From: Streptomyces pactum
Lineage (GTDB): Bacteria > Actinomycetota > Actinomycetes > Streptomycetales > Streptomycetaceae
Reading direction: 5' to 3'
DNA: 64,000 nt
Assembly: GCF_016031615.1 (NCBI RefSeq)
Contig: NZ_JACYXC010000002.1
Coordinates: 310,001 to 374,000 of the forward strand
A program made the translations under genes and the position numbers. The notes under the pieces are model-generated. The model had not been told where the DNA came from. It searched no databases and worked only from the letters and a program-made list of their open reading frames with translations. Each line of letters begins with the position of its first letter. The stretch's first letter is position 1. Below, piece by piece: positions 24,179-33,722 of the stretch.

Positions 24179-25536
24179 GACGCGCCCTTCGCCGCGCGGA
24201 ACCCGGTCTCCAGGTCGGCCTTGAGGTCCTCCACGTGCTCCAGCCCCACCGACAGCCGCACCAGCCCCGGGGCGGTGCCGGTCGCCGCGAGCTGTTCCGG
24301 GGTCAGCTGGCTGTGGGTGGTGGACGCCGGGTGGATGATGAGGCTGCGTACGTCGCCGATGTTGGCCAGGTGGCTGAAGAGCTCCACCGCGTCCACGAAG
24401 CGCTTGCCCGCCTCGACCCCGTCCCGCAGCTCGAAGGAGAGCACCGCGCCGGCACCACGCGGCAGGTAGCGGTTCGCGGCCTCGTGCCACGGGCTGGACT
24501 CCAGACCCGCGTAGTGCACCGCCGCGACCTCGTCCCGGCTCTCCAGCCAGCGGGCCAGCGCCAGGGCGTTGGAGGTGTGCCGCTCCAGCCGCAGGCTCAG
24601 CGTCTCGACGCCCTGCAGGAGCAGGAACGCCGAGTGCGGCGCGAGCGCCGGGCCGATGTCCCGCAGCAGCTGGACCCGGAGCTTGACGGCGTACGCCCCC
24701 GCGCCCAGGTCCGGCCAGTAGCGCAGCCCGTGGTAGCTGGGGTCCGGCGCGCTGAAGTCCGGGAACCGGTCGGGGTGCGCCCCGAAGTCGAACGTACCGC
24801 CGTCGACCACCACTCCGCCGAGCGTGGTGCCGTGCCCGCCGAGGAACTTGGTCGCCGAGTGCACCACGATGTCCGCGCCGTGCTCGATCGGCCGCAGCAG
24901 GTACGGCGTGGGCACGGTGTTGTCGGCGATCAGCGGCACCCCGGCCTCGTGCGCCGCGTCGGCGACCGCCCGCACGTCCAGCACGTTGCCGCGCGGGTTG
25001 CCCAGCGTCTCCGCGAAGAACGCCTTGGTGTTCGGGCGCACCGCGGCACGCCAGGCGGCGGCGTCGTCCGGGTCGTCCACGAAGGACACCTCGATGCCCA
25101 GTCGCGGCAGGGTGTGGTGGAAGAGGTTGTACGTCCCGCCGTACAGCGAGGCGCTGGAGACGATGTGGTCGCCGGCCCCCGCCAGCGTCAGGATCGCCAG
25201 CGTCTCGGCGGCCTGCCCGGAGGCCACGGCCACCGCGGCGACGCCCCCCTCCAGGGCGGCGAGCCGCTGCTCCAGCACGTCCTGGGTCGGGTTGTGCAGA
25301 CGGGTGTAGATGTTGCCGGGGCGGGCCAGCGAGAACAGGTCCGCGGCGTGCTTGGTGTCGTCGAACACGAACGAGGTCGTCTGGTAGATCGGCACCGCCC
25401 GGGAGCCGGTCGCCGGGTCGGGCCGGGCCCCGGCGTGGATCTGCCGGGTCTCGAAGGACCAGGCGGCCGACGCGGGGCCGGAGGAGGCGTCGTCGGGGGT
25501 GTGGCCCGCGGTGGCCGCGTCGATGGGCTGACTCAT
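24175..25536 (-). CDS. metY: O-acetylhomoserine sulfhydrylase
   Basis: A 453-residue PLP enzyme of the Cys/Met metabolism family. WSFETRQIHAG starts the conserved part, LYGGTYNLF and ADNTVPTPYLLRP follow, and the PLP lysine is in VHSATKFLGGHG. The length and the ending (LVRLSVGLEHVEDLKADLE) are as expected. It makes homocysteine from O-acetylhomoserine and sulphide in the cytoplasm and forms an operon with metX. The ATG at 25536 is the supported start. The upstream region has a stem-loop but no recognisable SAM riboswitch. Confidence 0.92.
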   Translation of the reverse strand: MSQPIDAATAGHTPDDASSGPASAAWSFETRQIHAGARPDPATGSRAVPIYQTTSFVFDDTKHAADLFSLARPGNIYTRLHNPTQDVLEQRLAALEGGVAAVAVASGQAAETLAILTLAGAGDHIVSSASLYGGTYNLFHHTLPRLGIEVSFVDDPDDAAAWRAAVRPNTKAFFAETLGNPRGNVLDVRAVADAAHEAGVPLIADNTVPTPYLLRPIEHGADIVVHSATKFLGGHGTTLGGVVVDGGTFDFGAHPDRFPDFSAPDPSYHGLRYWPDLGAGAYAVKLRVQLLRDIGPALAPHSAFLLLQGVETLSLRLERHTSNALALARWLESRDEVAAVHYAGLESSPWHEAANRYLPRGAGAVLSFELRDGVEAGKRFVDAVELFSHLANIGDVRSLIIHPASTTHSQLTPEQLAATGTAPGLVRLSVGLEHVEDLKADLETGFRAAKGAS

Positions 25537-25646
25537 ATCACTGACCTCGCACACTGGAGAAGGACCGGCCGGTTGCCGAATCTCGCCGGTCGCCTTTCCA
25601 GGACGCTAGGGAAGGCCGGGGCCGCTTGGACAGGGCGCGGACGGCC

Positions 25647-25682
25647 CGGCCACGAACATGCAATGCCCGTGCAACGTGGCCG
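25647..25682 (-). promoter_or_regulatory. Stem-loop upstream of metYX
   Basis: CGGCCACG (25647-25654) pairs with CGTGGCCG (25675-25682); inside, TGCA and TGCA can pair as well. It sits 111-146 bases upstream of the metY ATG. It may be an operator or a leader structure that senses sulphur supply. No known riboswitch core was matched. Confidence 0.4.
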
Positions 25683-25733
25683 ATGTCTATCCCCGTAGAC
25701 CCTCGAACAGCCGCCCGATGGGCGAACCTTTCC

Positions 25734-25754
25734 GCCATGAGCCATGAGCCATGA
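25734..25754. repeat. Three copies of GCCATGA
   Basis: A perfect seven-base tandem repeat about 200 bases upstream of metY. Nearby open frames are not supported as genes; the region 25537-26055 contains no convincing coding sequence. Confidence 0.8.
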
Positions 25755-26055
25755 GCCGGGTGCCGGAGGCCGGAAGCCAGGGGGCCGCGCGGGGCAGGAG
25801 GAGGGGGGAGGCGGAGCAGGGGGCCGCGAGGCGCCGGCCCGCGTGCCCGCCGGAGGAGGTGCCGGGCCGGTTCGGGGGCGCGGTCCGCGCCGTTCCGGTC
25901 CGCGCCGGGCCCACGGTGGGCCCGTGGTGGGCGACGCCCGTCCTTAGGACCACCCGTCGACGCGGCGGACGGTGCGCACGGGGCGGCCGGGCACACCCCG
26001 CGACACGGCTGAACACCTCGGGGACGGGACGGGACCCGCTCGGACGGCCCGCCCG

Positions 26056-27426
26056 TCACGCCACCGGGCCGAGGTGACCTTCGAGGACCGTCCGGCTGAT
26101 CAGCGGCCGGTTGCGGAGGGCGAGGAGTTCGTTGGCGATGTCCACGCCGTGCAGCGGGTCGGCATCGCCGTCCGTCCCGACGACGGCGGCCGACAGGGTG
26201 CGGGGGACGGCTCCGGCGTCCAGGAGGGCGCGCCAGTCCCGTGGGCCGAGTTCCAGGAACTCCAGGCCGGTGAGCCGGGCGATCTCCAGAGGATCGGCGA
26301 GTGCGCCCGGCCGGGCGGTGAGGGTCCGCAGGCGGCCGAGCCCGGTGACCGGGGCAAGGCTGAACGGCGCACCGTCCGTCACATCGACGGACAGTACTTC
26401 CAGGTCGGGGTGGGCGGCATCCCGTACGGTCGGCAGGCCGTGGCCGCCGACCGCGGCGACGACCGGGAGCCCGCCCCCGGAACGGTCGCGGTGCTCCTTC
26501 CGTATCCGGTGCACCACCAGATCGGTGAGGGAGTCGGCGACGAGCTCGGCGCCGATGCTCTGCTCGTGGTCCACCAGGATGACCTGCCCGGTGTGGCCGC
26601 GGGGCCCGGGTGTCAGGTCCACCGCCAGCTCATCGCCCCCGTTGCCGGCGAAGACGATCCAGCCGGGGGAGCCGGCCAGCCCCTGTACCGCGGCGTCGGG
26701 CGGGGTGATCACCGCCCGCTTCGCCGAGAACTCCCAGCGGGAGTGACGGGCCGCCCCGTCGACGCGGTACAGGTCGCGCAGGGGGAGGAGTTCGTAGCCG
26801 ACGGCCTCGGTCACCCGCGCCGCCGCGTCGTCGTCCCCCTCCTCCCACCGGTCCCGGACCACCCGGTACAGGACCTTCAGCTCCTCGGGCAGCGTGACCC
26901 CCAGCCGCGCCTCGGCCGCGGCGATCTCCTCCTCCGTCGCACCGGCGGCGCCGGGCAACCGCTCGCGGAGCGTCCGCTCCAGCAGCTCCAGGTCCACCGA
27001 GGGGGCCGGGCCCGCCCCGGGCACCGGGTCGGGAAGGCGGCGCCAGGGGCCCGGGAGGGAACCTTCGGCCAGCACCAGAACCCCCAGGACCGGGTAGCCG
27101 GGGGAGCCCTCCACCGCCGGCCCCGGCCGGACCAGCCGCAGGGTGGTGCGGCCGTCCGGCCGGACCTCCGCCGAGAACACGACCTCCTCGGCCCCGGCGC
27201 GCGCCAGCGCCCGCCGGATGTGCTCCACCGCGTCCCGCTCGGCCGCCGTCATGCGCCCGCGCCGTCCCCACCGGGGCAGGCTCCAGCCGTGCCGGTGGAT
27301 CCGTCCGGCCATCCGCAGGGGCCGGCCGGGCGGCGGCTCCGGGGCGTCGGCCAGCTGGAGCCGGAGCACGGGCTCCCAGGTGGCGAAGTCGTACACCGGT
27401 GGTGAGGACGTCCTCTGATCGACCAT
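26056..27426 (-). CDS. SMI1/KNR4 (SUKH)-family protein
   Basis: A 456-residue soluble protein. The centre (residues about 165-295) has the SMI1/KNR4 plan: EEEIAAAEARLGVTLPEELKVLYRVV, then DLYRVDGAARHSRW and WIVFAGNGGDELAVDLTPGP. SUKH proteins are often immunity proteins to bacterial toxins or general protein-binding modules. The C-terminal part (VDVTDGAPFSLAPVTGLGRLRTLTARPG...) resembles irregular leucine-rich segments. The ATG at 27426 is the best start. No toxin gene is adjacent, so the immunity role is only a possibility. Confidence 0.78.
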   Translation of the reverse strand: MVDQRTSSPPVYDFATWEPVLRLQLADAPEPPPGRPLRMAGRIHRHGWSLPRWGRRGRMTAAERDAVEHIRRALARAGAEEVVFSAEVRPDGRTTLRLVRPGPAVEGSPGYPVLGVLVLAEGSLPGPWRRLPDPVPGAGPAPSVDLELLERTLRERLPGAAGATEEEIAAAEARLGVTLPEELKVLYRVVRDRWEEGDDDAAARVTEAVGYELLPLRDLYRVDGAARHSRWEFSAKRAVITPPDAAVQGLAGSPGWIVFAGNGGDELAVDLTPGPRGHTGQVILVDHEQSIGAELVADSLTDLVVHRIRKEHRDRSGGGLPVVAAVGGHGLPTVRDAAHPDLEVLSVDVTDGAPFSLAPVTGLGRLRTLTARPGALADPLEIARLTGLEFLELGPRDWRALLDAGAVPRTLSAAVVGTDGDADPLHGVDIANELLALRNRPLISRTVLEGHLGPVA

Positions 27427-27531
27427 GCGCAGAAGGTACGCGCCGCCGCCGACAACGCCGGTCCCCGGCCATCCCGTTGCCGGCCGCCGGCGTCCGCCTC
27501 GCCCGCCCCGGTACCGCCGCACCCGCTCCTC

Positions 27532-27565
27532 GCCCCCGCCGGCGGCATTCGCGGCGGGCGGGGGC
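27532..27565 (-). terminator. Terminator of the second gyrB gene
   Basis: GCCCCCGCC (27532-27540) pairs with GGCGGGGGC (27557-27565), about 30 bases beyond the gyrB stop. Confidence 0.5.
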
Positions 27566-27596
27566 CTTCGGACCGGTGCGGTCCGGGGACGGCCGG

Positions 27597-29633
27597 TCAG
27601 ATGTCGAGGAACCTGACGTCCTTGGCGTTGCGCTGGATGAACAGGCGGCGCGCTTCGACGTCCTCGCCCATCAGGACGGAGAAGATGTCGTCGGCGACGG
27701 CAGCGTCGTCGAGGGTGACCTGCCCCAGGACCCGGTGGTCGGGGTCCATGGTGGTGACGCGCAGTTCCTCGGCGTTCATCTCGCCCAGGCCCTTGAAACG
27801 CTGGACGGAGTCGTCCCTGAGGCGGCGGCCGGCCTGCCGGCCCCGTTCGAGGAGCAGGTTGCGTTCGCGGTCGGAGTAGGCGTATTCGATGTGGTCCCGG
27901 CTCCACTTGATCTTGTACAGCGGAGGGCGGGACAGGTACACGTGCCCTGCCTCCACCAGCGGGCGCATGAAGCGGAACAGGAAGGTCAGCAGCAGGGTGT
28001 TGATGTGCTGGCCGTCCACGTCCGCGTCCGCCATCAAAATGATCTTGTGGTACCGGAGCCCGGTGATGTCGAAGTCCTCGTGCACACCGGTGCCGAACGC
28101 GGAGATGATCGCCTGGATCTCCTGGTTGTGCAGGATCTTGTCGATCCTGGCCTTCTCGACGTTGAGGATCTTGCCGCGGATCGGAAGGATCGCCTGGTAC
28201 CGCGGGTTGCGGCCGGCCTTGGCCGAACCGCCGGCGGAGTCCCCTTCGACGATGAAGATCTCCGACCGCGACGGGTCGCCGGACCGGCAGTCGGCCAGCT
28301 TGCCCGGCAGTGACGTGGCCTCCAGCAGGCTCTTGCGGCGGGTCAGGTCGCGCGCCTTGCGGGCGGCGATCCGGGCCGTGGCGGCCTGGATCGCCTTGCG
28401 CACGATGTCGGCCGCCTCGCCCGGGTTGCGGGCGAACCAGTCGGTCAGGTGCTCGTGCACCACCTTCTGCACGAAGGCACGCGCCTCGGTGTTGCCCAGC
28501 TTGGTCTTGGTCTGCCCCTCGAACTGCGGCTCGCCCAGCTTCACCGAGATGATCGCGGTCAGACCCTCGCGGATGTCCTCGCCGGAGAGGTTGTCGTCCT
28601 TCTCCCGCAGCAGCTTCCTCTCCCGGGCGTAGCGGTTGACCACGGTGGTCAGCGCCGCGCGGAAGCCCTCCTCGTGCGTGCCGCCCTCATGGGTGTGGAT
28701 GGCGTTCGCGTAGGAGTAGACACGGTCGGCGTACCGGCCGCTCCACTGCATCGCGACCTCCACCGACAGCAGCCGCCCGGCGTCCTCGGCGCGGACGGAG
28801 ATCACCGAGGGGTGGACCGGCTCGCCCTGGCGGGTGTTGAGGTGGGTGACGAAGTCGGTGATGCCCCCGTCGTAGCGGTGGCGGACCGTCCTCGGTGGCG
28901 GTGCGGCGGCGCCGGTGTCGTCGGCCGCGGCCGGCACCCGTGCGGACGCGCGTTCGTCGGTCAGCGTCAGGGTGAGCCCCCGGTTGAGGAAGGCCATCTC
29001 CCGGAAGCGCCTGGCCAGCGTCTCGAAGGAGTACTCGGTGGTTTCGAAGATCGCGCCGTCCGCCCAGAACGTCAGCGACGTGCCGGTACGGGAGGTGGCT
29101 TCGTGACGGGTGAGCGGGGTGGCGGGAGCGCCGTCCCGGTACTCCTGGGTCCACCGGTGGCCGTCGGTCCAGACCTCCACCGACAACCGGGTCGACAGCG
29201 CGTTGACCACCGACAGGCCCACGCCGTGCAGACCGCCGGAGACCGCGTAGCCCCCGCCCCCGAACTTCCCGCCGGCGTGCAGTGTCGTCAGCACCACCTC
29301 CACGGCCGGCCGCTTCTCCACCGGATGGGTTCCCACCGGAATACCGCGGCCGTTGTCGGCCACCCGCACGCCACCGTCGGCCAGGATCGTCACGTCGATC
29401 CGGTCGGCCACCCCTGCCAGCGCCTCGTCCACGGAGTTGTCCACCAGCTCCTGTACCAGGTGGTGCAGGCCCCGCTCGCCCGTGGAGCCGATGTACATAC
29501 CGGGCCGCTTGCGTACCGCGTCGAGACCGTCCAGGACGGTGATCGCGTTGGCGTCGTACGAGGCGGTCCCGGCGTGGCGGGTCTGCTGGGGCTCGGGAAC
29601 ACCGGTGACGGCATGAGGGCCGTAAATAGTCAT
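27597..29633 (-). CDS. gyrB: Second DNA gyrase B subunit (gyrB paralogue)
   Basis: A 678-residue complete GyrB. The ATPase domain has ELVDNSVDEALAG, DNGRGIPVG and GGLHGVGLSVVNAL, and the transducer lysine is in the QTKTKLGN segment. The TOPRIM domain has EGDSAGGSAK and DADVDGQHINTLLL, and the tail ends QRNAKDVRFLDI as in normal GyrB. No gyrA, recF or dnaN is next to it, so this is an extra copy, not the one near the origin. Extra drug-resistant gyrB genes protect novobiocin producers; here resistance is only inferred. The ATG at 29633 was chosen; ATG at 29654 is in frame. A leader hairpin lies upstream. Confidence 0.92.
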   Translation of the reverse strand: MTIYGPHAVTGVPEPQQTRHAGTASYDANAITVLDGLDAVRKRPGMYIGSTGERGLHHLVQELVDNSVDEALAGVADRIDVTILADGGVRVADNGRGIPVGTHPVEKRPAVEVVLTTLHAGGKFGGGGYAVSGGLHGVGLSVVNALSTRLSVEVWTDGHRWTQEYRDGAPATPLTRHEATSRTGTSLTFWADGAIFETTEYSFETLARRFREMAFLNRGLTLTLTDERASARVPAAADDTGAAAPPPRTVRHRYDGGITDFVTHLNTRQGEPVHPSVISVRAEDAGRLLSVEVAMQWSGRYADRVYSYANAIHTHEGGTHEEGFRAALTTVVNRYARERKLLREKDDNLSGEDIREGLTAIISVKLGEPQFEGQTKTKLGNTEARAFVQKVVHEHLTDWFARNPGEAADIVRKAIQAATARIAARKARDLTRRKSLLEATSLPGKLADCRSGDPSRSEIFIVEGDSAGGSAKAGRNPRYQAILPIRGKILNVEKARIDKILHNQEIQAIISAFGTGVHEDFDITGLRYHKIILMADADVDGQHINTLLLTFLFRFMRPLVEAGHVYLSRPPLYKIKWSRDHIEYAYSDRERNLLLERGRQAGRRLRDDSVQRFKGLGEMNAEELRVTTMDPDHRVLGQVTLDDAAVADDIFSVLMGEDVEARRLFIQRNAKDVRFLDI

Positions 29634-29667
29634 AGATGCTCTCTTTTCGGGCATGGCTGACCGCGCT

Positions 29668-29690
29668 TCCGCATCGCATCGCGATGCGGA
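29668..29690 (-). promoter_or_regulatory. Leader hairpin upstream of the second gyrB
   Basis: TCCGCATCGC (29668-29677) pairs exactly with GCGATGCGGA (29681-29690) around a 3-base loop, 35-57 bases upstream of the gyrB ATG. It could regulate the mRNA or bind a protein. Confidence 0.5.
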
Positions 29691-30354
29691 GTCGGCGGAC
29701 GGCTTGCGGAAACAGGGGCAGCCCGAACAGGACCCCCGGGCCTGGTGGGCCTTGAGGTCGCGGGATGCTGGGACGGCGTTCAGAATATCCAAGGCGCCTG
29801 AGATGGACGGCTCGTGAGGTCCCCTCAGTGCCCTCGTGGCGGCCTGTCGCCCGAGTCGACAATCCCCCCTGTGTCGGGGTGGTGAAATTCCCTCAGAGGG
29901 GTCGTCGCGGCGTTTTTCGATGCCCTGTCGGGCAGGGGTCCCGGCACTGTTTCGGGAGTGGCTCTCCGCGGTCGCCGGCGACCCGTGTCGGAGCGTGCGT
30001 CCGTCCCCGGCCGCACCGGAACCGCTCGGCGGGCGACAGGTCGCCCGGGTGCGCCGGCCCGCCCTTGTGCGGCACCGCCGGGCCCGGTCTGCCCGCGGTC
30101 GCCGGTCCCCGCGTCGTCGGGCCCGGGTGACGGTGACCCGCCGGGCCGGTGCGGCGGTGGCGCTGGCCGGGGCCGGGTGCCGTCCGGCCGGTGCGCTCCG
30201 GCGGTCCGACCACCGGTCCCCGACGGTCCGGATCGCGGGTCGGCCGCCGATCGGCGGCGCGCCGGGATGCGGGCCCGACCGGATGCGAAACGGTGGTTAA
30301 ATCCGGAGTCGAATCCAGGGATAAGGCCTGCTAAGGTCCGGGTGGAGGTGGAGT
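29691..30354. other. Divergent intergenic region between gyrB and tap
   Basis: About 660 bases without a supported gene. The piece at 29760-29900 is less GC-rich than its surroundings and includes repeated CCCTCA/TGAGG motifs; it is a plausible gyrB promoter. The AT-rich piece gttaaatccgg near 30295 is a plausible promoter for tap. Confidence 0.45.
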
Positions 30355-32783
30355 ATGCCGAGTCAGGACGAGCTGTTCGCCGCCGTGGACGCGCTGCTGG
30401 AGGGGGAGCCGGAACTCCCCCCGCCCGCCGAGCGGGCCCGGCTCCGGGAAGCGGCGGGCATCACACAGTCCCGGCTCGCCCAGGTGCTGCAGACCTCGAC
30501 GCAGACGGTGAAGAACTGGGAGAACGGCCGGAGCGAGCCGCGGCCCCCGCGCCGCCAGGCCTACCAGCGGCTGCTGGACGGCTGGGCGGCGAAATACCCC
30601 GGCCCGGACGCCGAGGCCGCCGCACCGCCCGAACCGGCCGCCGCCACACCGCCCGCCGCACCGCACGAACCGCCCGCCGCCGCACCGGCCTCCACCGCAT
30701 CGGCCGTCACCCACCAGGACGCCGCGCCCCCGGCCCCCTCCGCCACGGCCTCTCCCGCCCATGTCTCCCCGGCCGGGCCGCCCCGGTGGCCCCCGGAGCA
30801 GGTGCCGCCCCCGTGGTGCCGGCGGCCGCCCCGGCCCCAGTGACCCCACCGCGCCGCGCGTCCGCGTCCGCGGCGCGCCCGTCGCCGAGGCGCCGGCCGG
30901 CGAGGACGGCAGCGGCCGAACCGGCCGGCGAGGAGCGGTTCCCGCACGGCCCGCTCACCGTGCTCGACGGTGACGGCAGCGCCTACTGTGCGGGGGGCCT
31001 GGTACTGGACTGCCCGGCCCGGACGGTTCCGGAGCTGGTCGAGTGGGTGCTGGAGGCCTCCGGACTCGGCGCCCCGAGGCTGCACCGGCACGGACAGGAC
31101 GCCGACCCGCTGGTCGTGCTCACCGCGTCGGCGGCCGAGCGGCTCGGCCTCCCGGCCCGCCTGGAGGACCGGCGGGGCCTGCGGCTGCCGCAGGACCACC
31201 CGGTCGTCGGGCAGATCGCCGCGGCCGGATGGCAGCTCACCCGGCGCGGCTTCGGCCCCTGGACCCGGATCTACCGGACCGCCGACGGCTCCCGGCGGCG
31301 CTGCGTACAGCTGGCGGTCCTGCCCTGGGACGCGCTCGACCCCCGGTCCTGGGGCGCGGCCGCCGCGCTGCCACCGGCCGACCTGGCCCGCGTCCTGTGC
31401 GTGTACGCCCGGCGCGTGATCACGCCGCGCGGCTCCACGGCCGTCAACGGCCTGGAGCTCATGACGAGTCTGCGCCCGCCCACCCGGCCGGTGCGGAACG
31501 AGACCACCGGCGCGTACACCCGCGGCCACAACCCCGGCTCCCTGGGCCTGGACCCGATCGACCCCGCCCCGCCGGAGGCCCCGCCCGAGCATCCGGTGGC
31601 CCAGGGCTGGGCCGAGGGCTTCCTGGAGGAGGAGGCGTACCAGTGGGCCCGCGACCCGGAGCTGCTCACCGATGAGGAATGCCTGCTGCCGTGGGCCGTG
31701 GGCCTGGACCTGAACACCGCGTTCCTGGCCGCCGCGGCGCGGCTGCCGGTCGGTCTGGGCGAGCCCGAGGAGGTGCTGCGCCCGGCGTTCGACAAGAAGG
31801 TCCCCGGCACCTGGCTGGTGGACCTCAGCCACATCGAACTCGATCCGCGGCTGCCCTCGCCCTTCACCCCCGACGGAACCCGCCCCGACGGGCCCGGCTG
31901 GTACGCCACCCCGACCGTCGCCTACGCGGTCGAGCTGGGCCACGACGTACGGCCGGTCAAGGCGTTCCTGCGCCCGCGGGCCGGCGCCTACCTCGACCCC
32001 TGGCACGACCGGCTCAAGGACGCCTACCTCGCCACGCTCGCCGACATCGGTGTGACCACCGACCTCGACGAGCCCGGCTTCCTCGCCGCCATGGCCCGGC
32101 ACCAGCTCCTCAAGGGCACCGACCCCGCGGACCTCGGAGCCGTCCGCGGCCTGGCCGCCGGCCGGGCGGCGCTGACCGGACCGGACGCCCTGCGCGACGC
32201 GATCCGCGACAACCAGGCCCGGGCGACCGGCCTGCTGCTCGCCGACCCCCGGGACCTCCACGACCTGGCGGCCATGGACGACAGCGCCCTGACCCGTACG
32301 CTCAACCGGCACCGGATGGTCGAGATGGTCCTGACCGCCATCAAGTCCACCGTCAAGGGCGGGGTGGGCAAGCTGCGGGAACGCCCGCAGGGCCGCCACT
32401 ACCGGCCCGGCGAGCCCTGGCCCGCGCTGAACCGCCCGGCCTGGCGCCCCGACATCCGGGCCGCGATCATCGCCAAGGCCCGGGTCAACATGCACCGCAA
32501 GCTCGCCAACATGGCCAGGACCACCGGCCGGTACCCGCTCGGCGTCCTCTCCGACTGCGTCGTCTACCCGGCGGCCGGTCCCGGCCCGCTGGACCTGCTG
32601 CCGCGCGGCGCCGACGGCCGGACCGTCCCCGGGGTCCTGCGCCCCGGCCCGGGACCGGGAGGGGCCAAACTGGAGGGCACGCAGGAGATGGCGTGGGCGG
32701 TGGACCTGCTGGAGCAGGGCTTCAACCCCGCCCGCCACATCAAGGGCGACGGACACGACGCCACACTGGACGAGGGGGAGTGA
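30355..32783 (+). pseudogene. tap: Telomere-associated protein Tap, interrupted by one frameshift
   Basis: Tap binds the telomere DNA of linear Streptomyces replicons and brings the terminal protein to the ends. The first frame (from ATG 30355) has the Tap helix-turn-helix (ITQSRLAQVLQTSTQTVKNW, residues about 39-58) and stops at 30843. The second frame carries the whole remaining protein (GPLTVLDGDGSAYCAGGLVL onward) to 32783. The join lies in the Ala/Pro linker near 30760-30800, as a -1 shift in a G/C run. Both parts match Tap in order and spacing. Tap is normally needed for linear replicons, so a one-base sequence error, a slippage event or another tap copy are all possible. Confidence 0.87.
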
Positions 32784-32786
32784 CAC

Positions 32787-33341
32787 GTGGGAGACATCGA
32801 CGACGCCCTGGACCGCGCCGACACCGAGGGTTTCACCCGGGAGCCGCCCAAATCGCTCCAGGCCCGCGTCAACTTCCTGCTGCGAAGGCTCAAGACGGCC
32901 AGGGCGGTCGCCGCGGAGATCGGCGTCACGGCCGACTCGGTCAACCGCTACCGCCGCGGTGCCCGGCGCCGACCGCCCCAGGAGATCGCGGACCGCATCG
33001 AGGCCGCGGTCCTCGCCCGCTGGCAGCCGCGGGTACGGGAACGCCGACGGCGGCAGGCCGCCACCGCGACCGGCATCACGGTGGAGACCCGCGCCCAGTT
33101 CGGCTACACCGCCCCGGTCGGCACCACCGACGACGGCCGCTTCCGCCGGCTGACCGTCCACCTCCCCCCGGAGTACGCCCGCCGCCTGTTCGAGGCTCGC
33201 GAGCAGGGCGCCGGGGACCGCCGGCTGCGGGAGATCGTCGCCGAGGGGCTCCAGGAGGTCTACTTCAAGGACGGTGGGCGCCGCGCGGCGGGGCTGGAGG
33301 TCGAACTGAACAACATCGACTACTTCGACGTCTCCTTCTGA
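32787..33341 (+). CDS. tpg: Telomere terminal protein Tpg
   Basis: A 184-residue protein with the usual Tpg length. The start GDIDDALDRADTEGFTR, the helix-turn-helix-like segment VAAEIGVTADSVNRYRRGAR, the basic stretch WQPRVRERRRRQA, and the core ETRAQFGYTAPVGTTDDGR are all characteristic, as is the C-terminus LQEVYFKDGGRRAAGLEVE. Tpg is covalently attached to the 5' ends and primes end-patching synthesis on linear chromosomes. GTG at 32787, 3 bases after the tap stop and with GGGGGAG upstream, shows an operon with tap. Confidence 0.94.
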   Translation: MGDIDDALDRADTEGFTREPPKSLQARVNFLLRRLKTARAVAAEIGVTADSVNRYRRGARRRPPQEIADRIEAAVLARWQPRVRERRRRQAATATGITVETRAQFGYTAPVGTTDDGRFRRLTVHLPPEYARRLFEAREQGAGDRRLREIVAEGLQEVYFKDGGRRAAGLEVELNNIDYFDVSF

Positions 33342-33722
33342 CGCCCGCCCCGCACGGCACAGCCGAGTCGAAGCGCGGTGGTCGGCAGGGAGGCCGGCGC
33401 GTCGTGACCGGTGTGGGGTCCGAGGGGAGTGCCGACGGTCCGGCAGTGCGCACCGGGCCGGGCGCGGGCTGCTCCGCCGGCCGCTCGGGCCGCCGGACCA
33501 CCGGCGCGCTCGCCTGCCGCACGTCCTGGCAGGGCACCAGGACAGGCCCCGCACGGCCGGCCCCCGGCGGGCGGAACGGCTGCCCGCCGTGCCGGCCGCC
33601 GCGACCTGGCGGGTGGCCGCCGACCGACGCGCGGCAGCCGGCTGCCGCGGCCCGGCCGGCGGCCGGCTGTCACCCGGGGCGTGTGCCGGCCGGGCCCGGG
33701 GGCACGTGCCGGCGGCCGCCGG
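33342..33722. other. Non-coding region between tpg and the DUF5996 gene
   Basis: About 380 bases, very GC-rich, with no frame that looks coding. It separates two convergent genes and probably holds both terminators; no single clear hairpin stands out. Confidence 0.4.

Noticed and set aside
25537..25740. SAM riboswitch upstream of metY
   Set aside because: A GGCAACC-like piece is present, but the other conserved SAM-I/II/IV elements were not found.
29958..30354. Tap N-terminal extension in the long plus-strand frame
   Set aside because: The true Tap start with its helix-turn-helix is in another frame at 30355; the upstream part is not coding-like.
30561..33554. Open frame of 997 codons on the minus strand over tap-tpg
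   Set aside because: The plus strand encodes recognised Tap and Tpg; the opposite frame arises from GC-rich codon bias.
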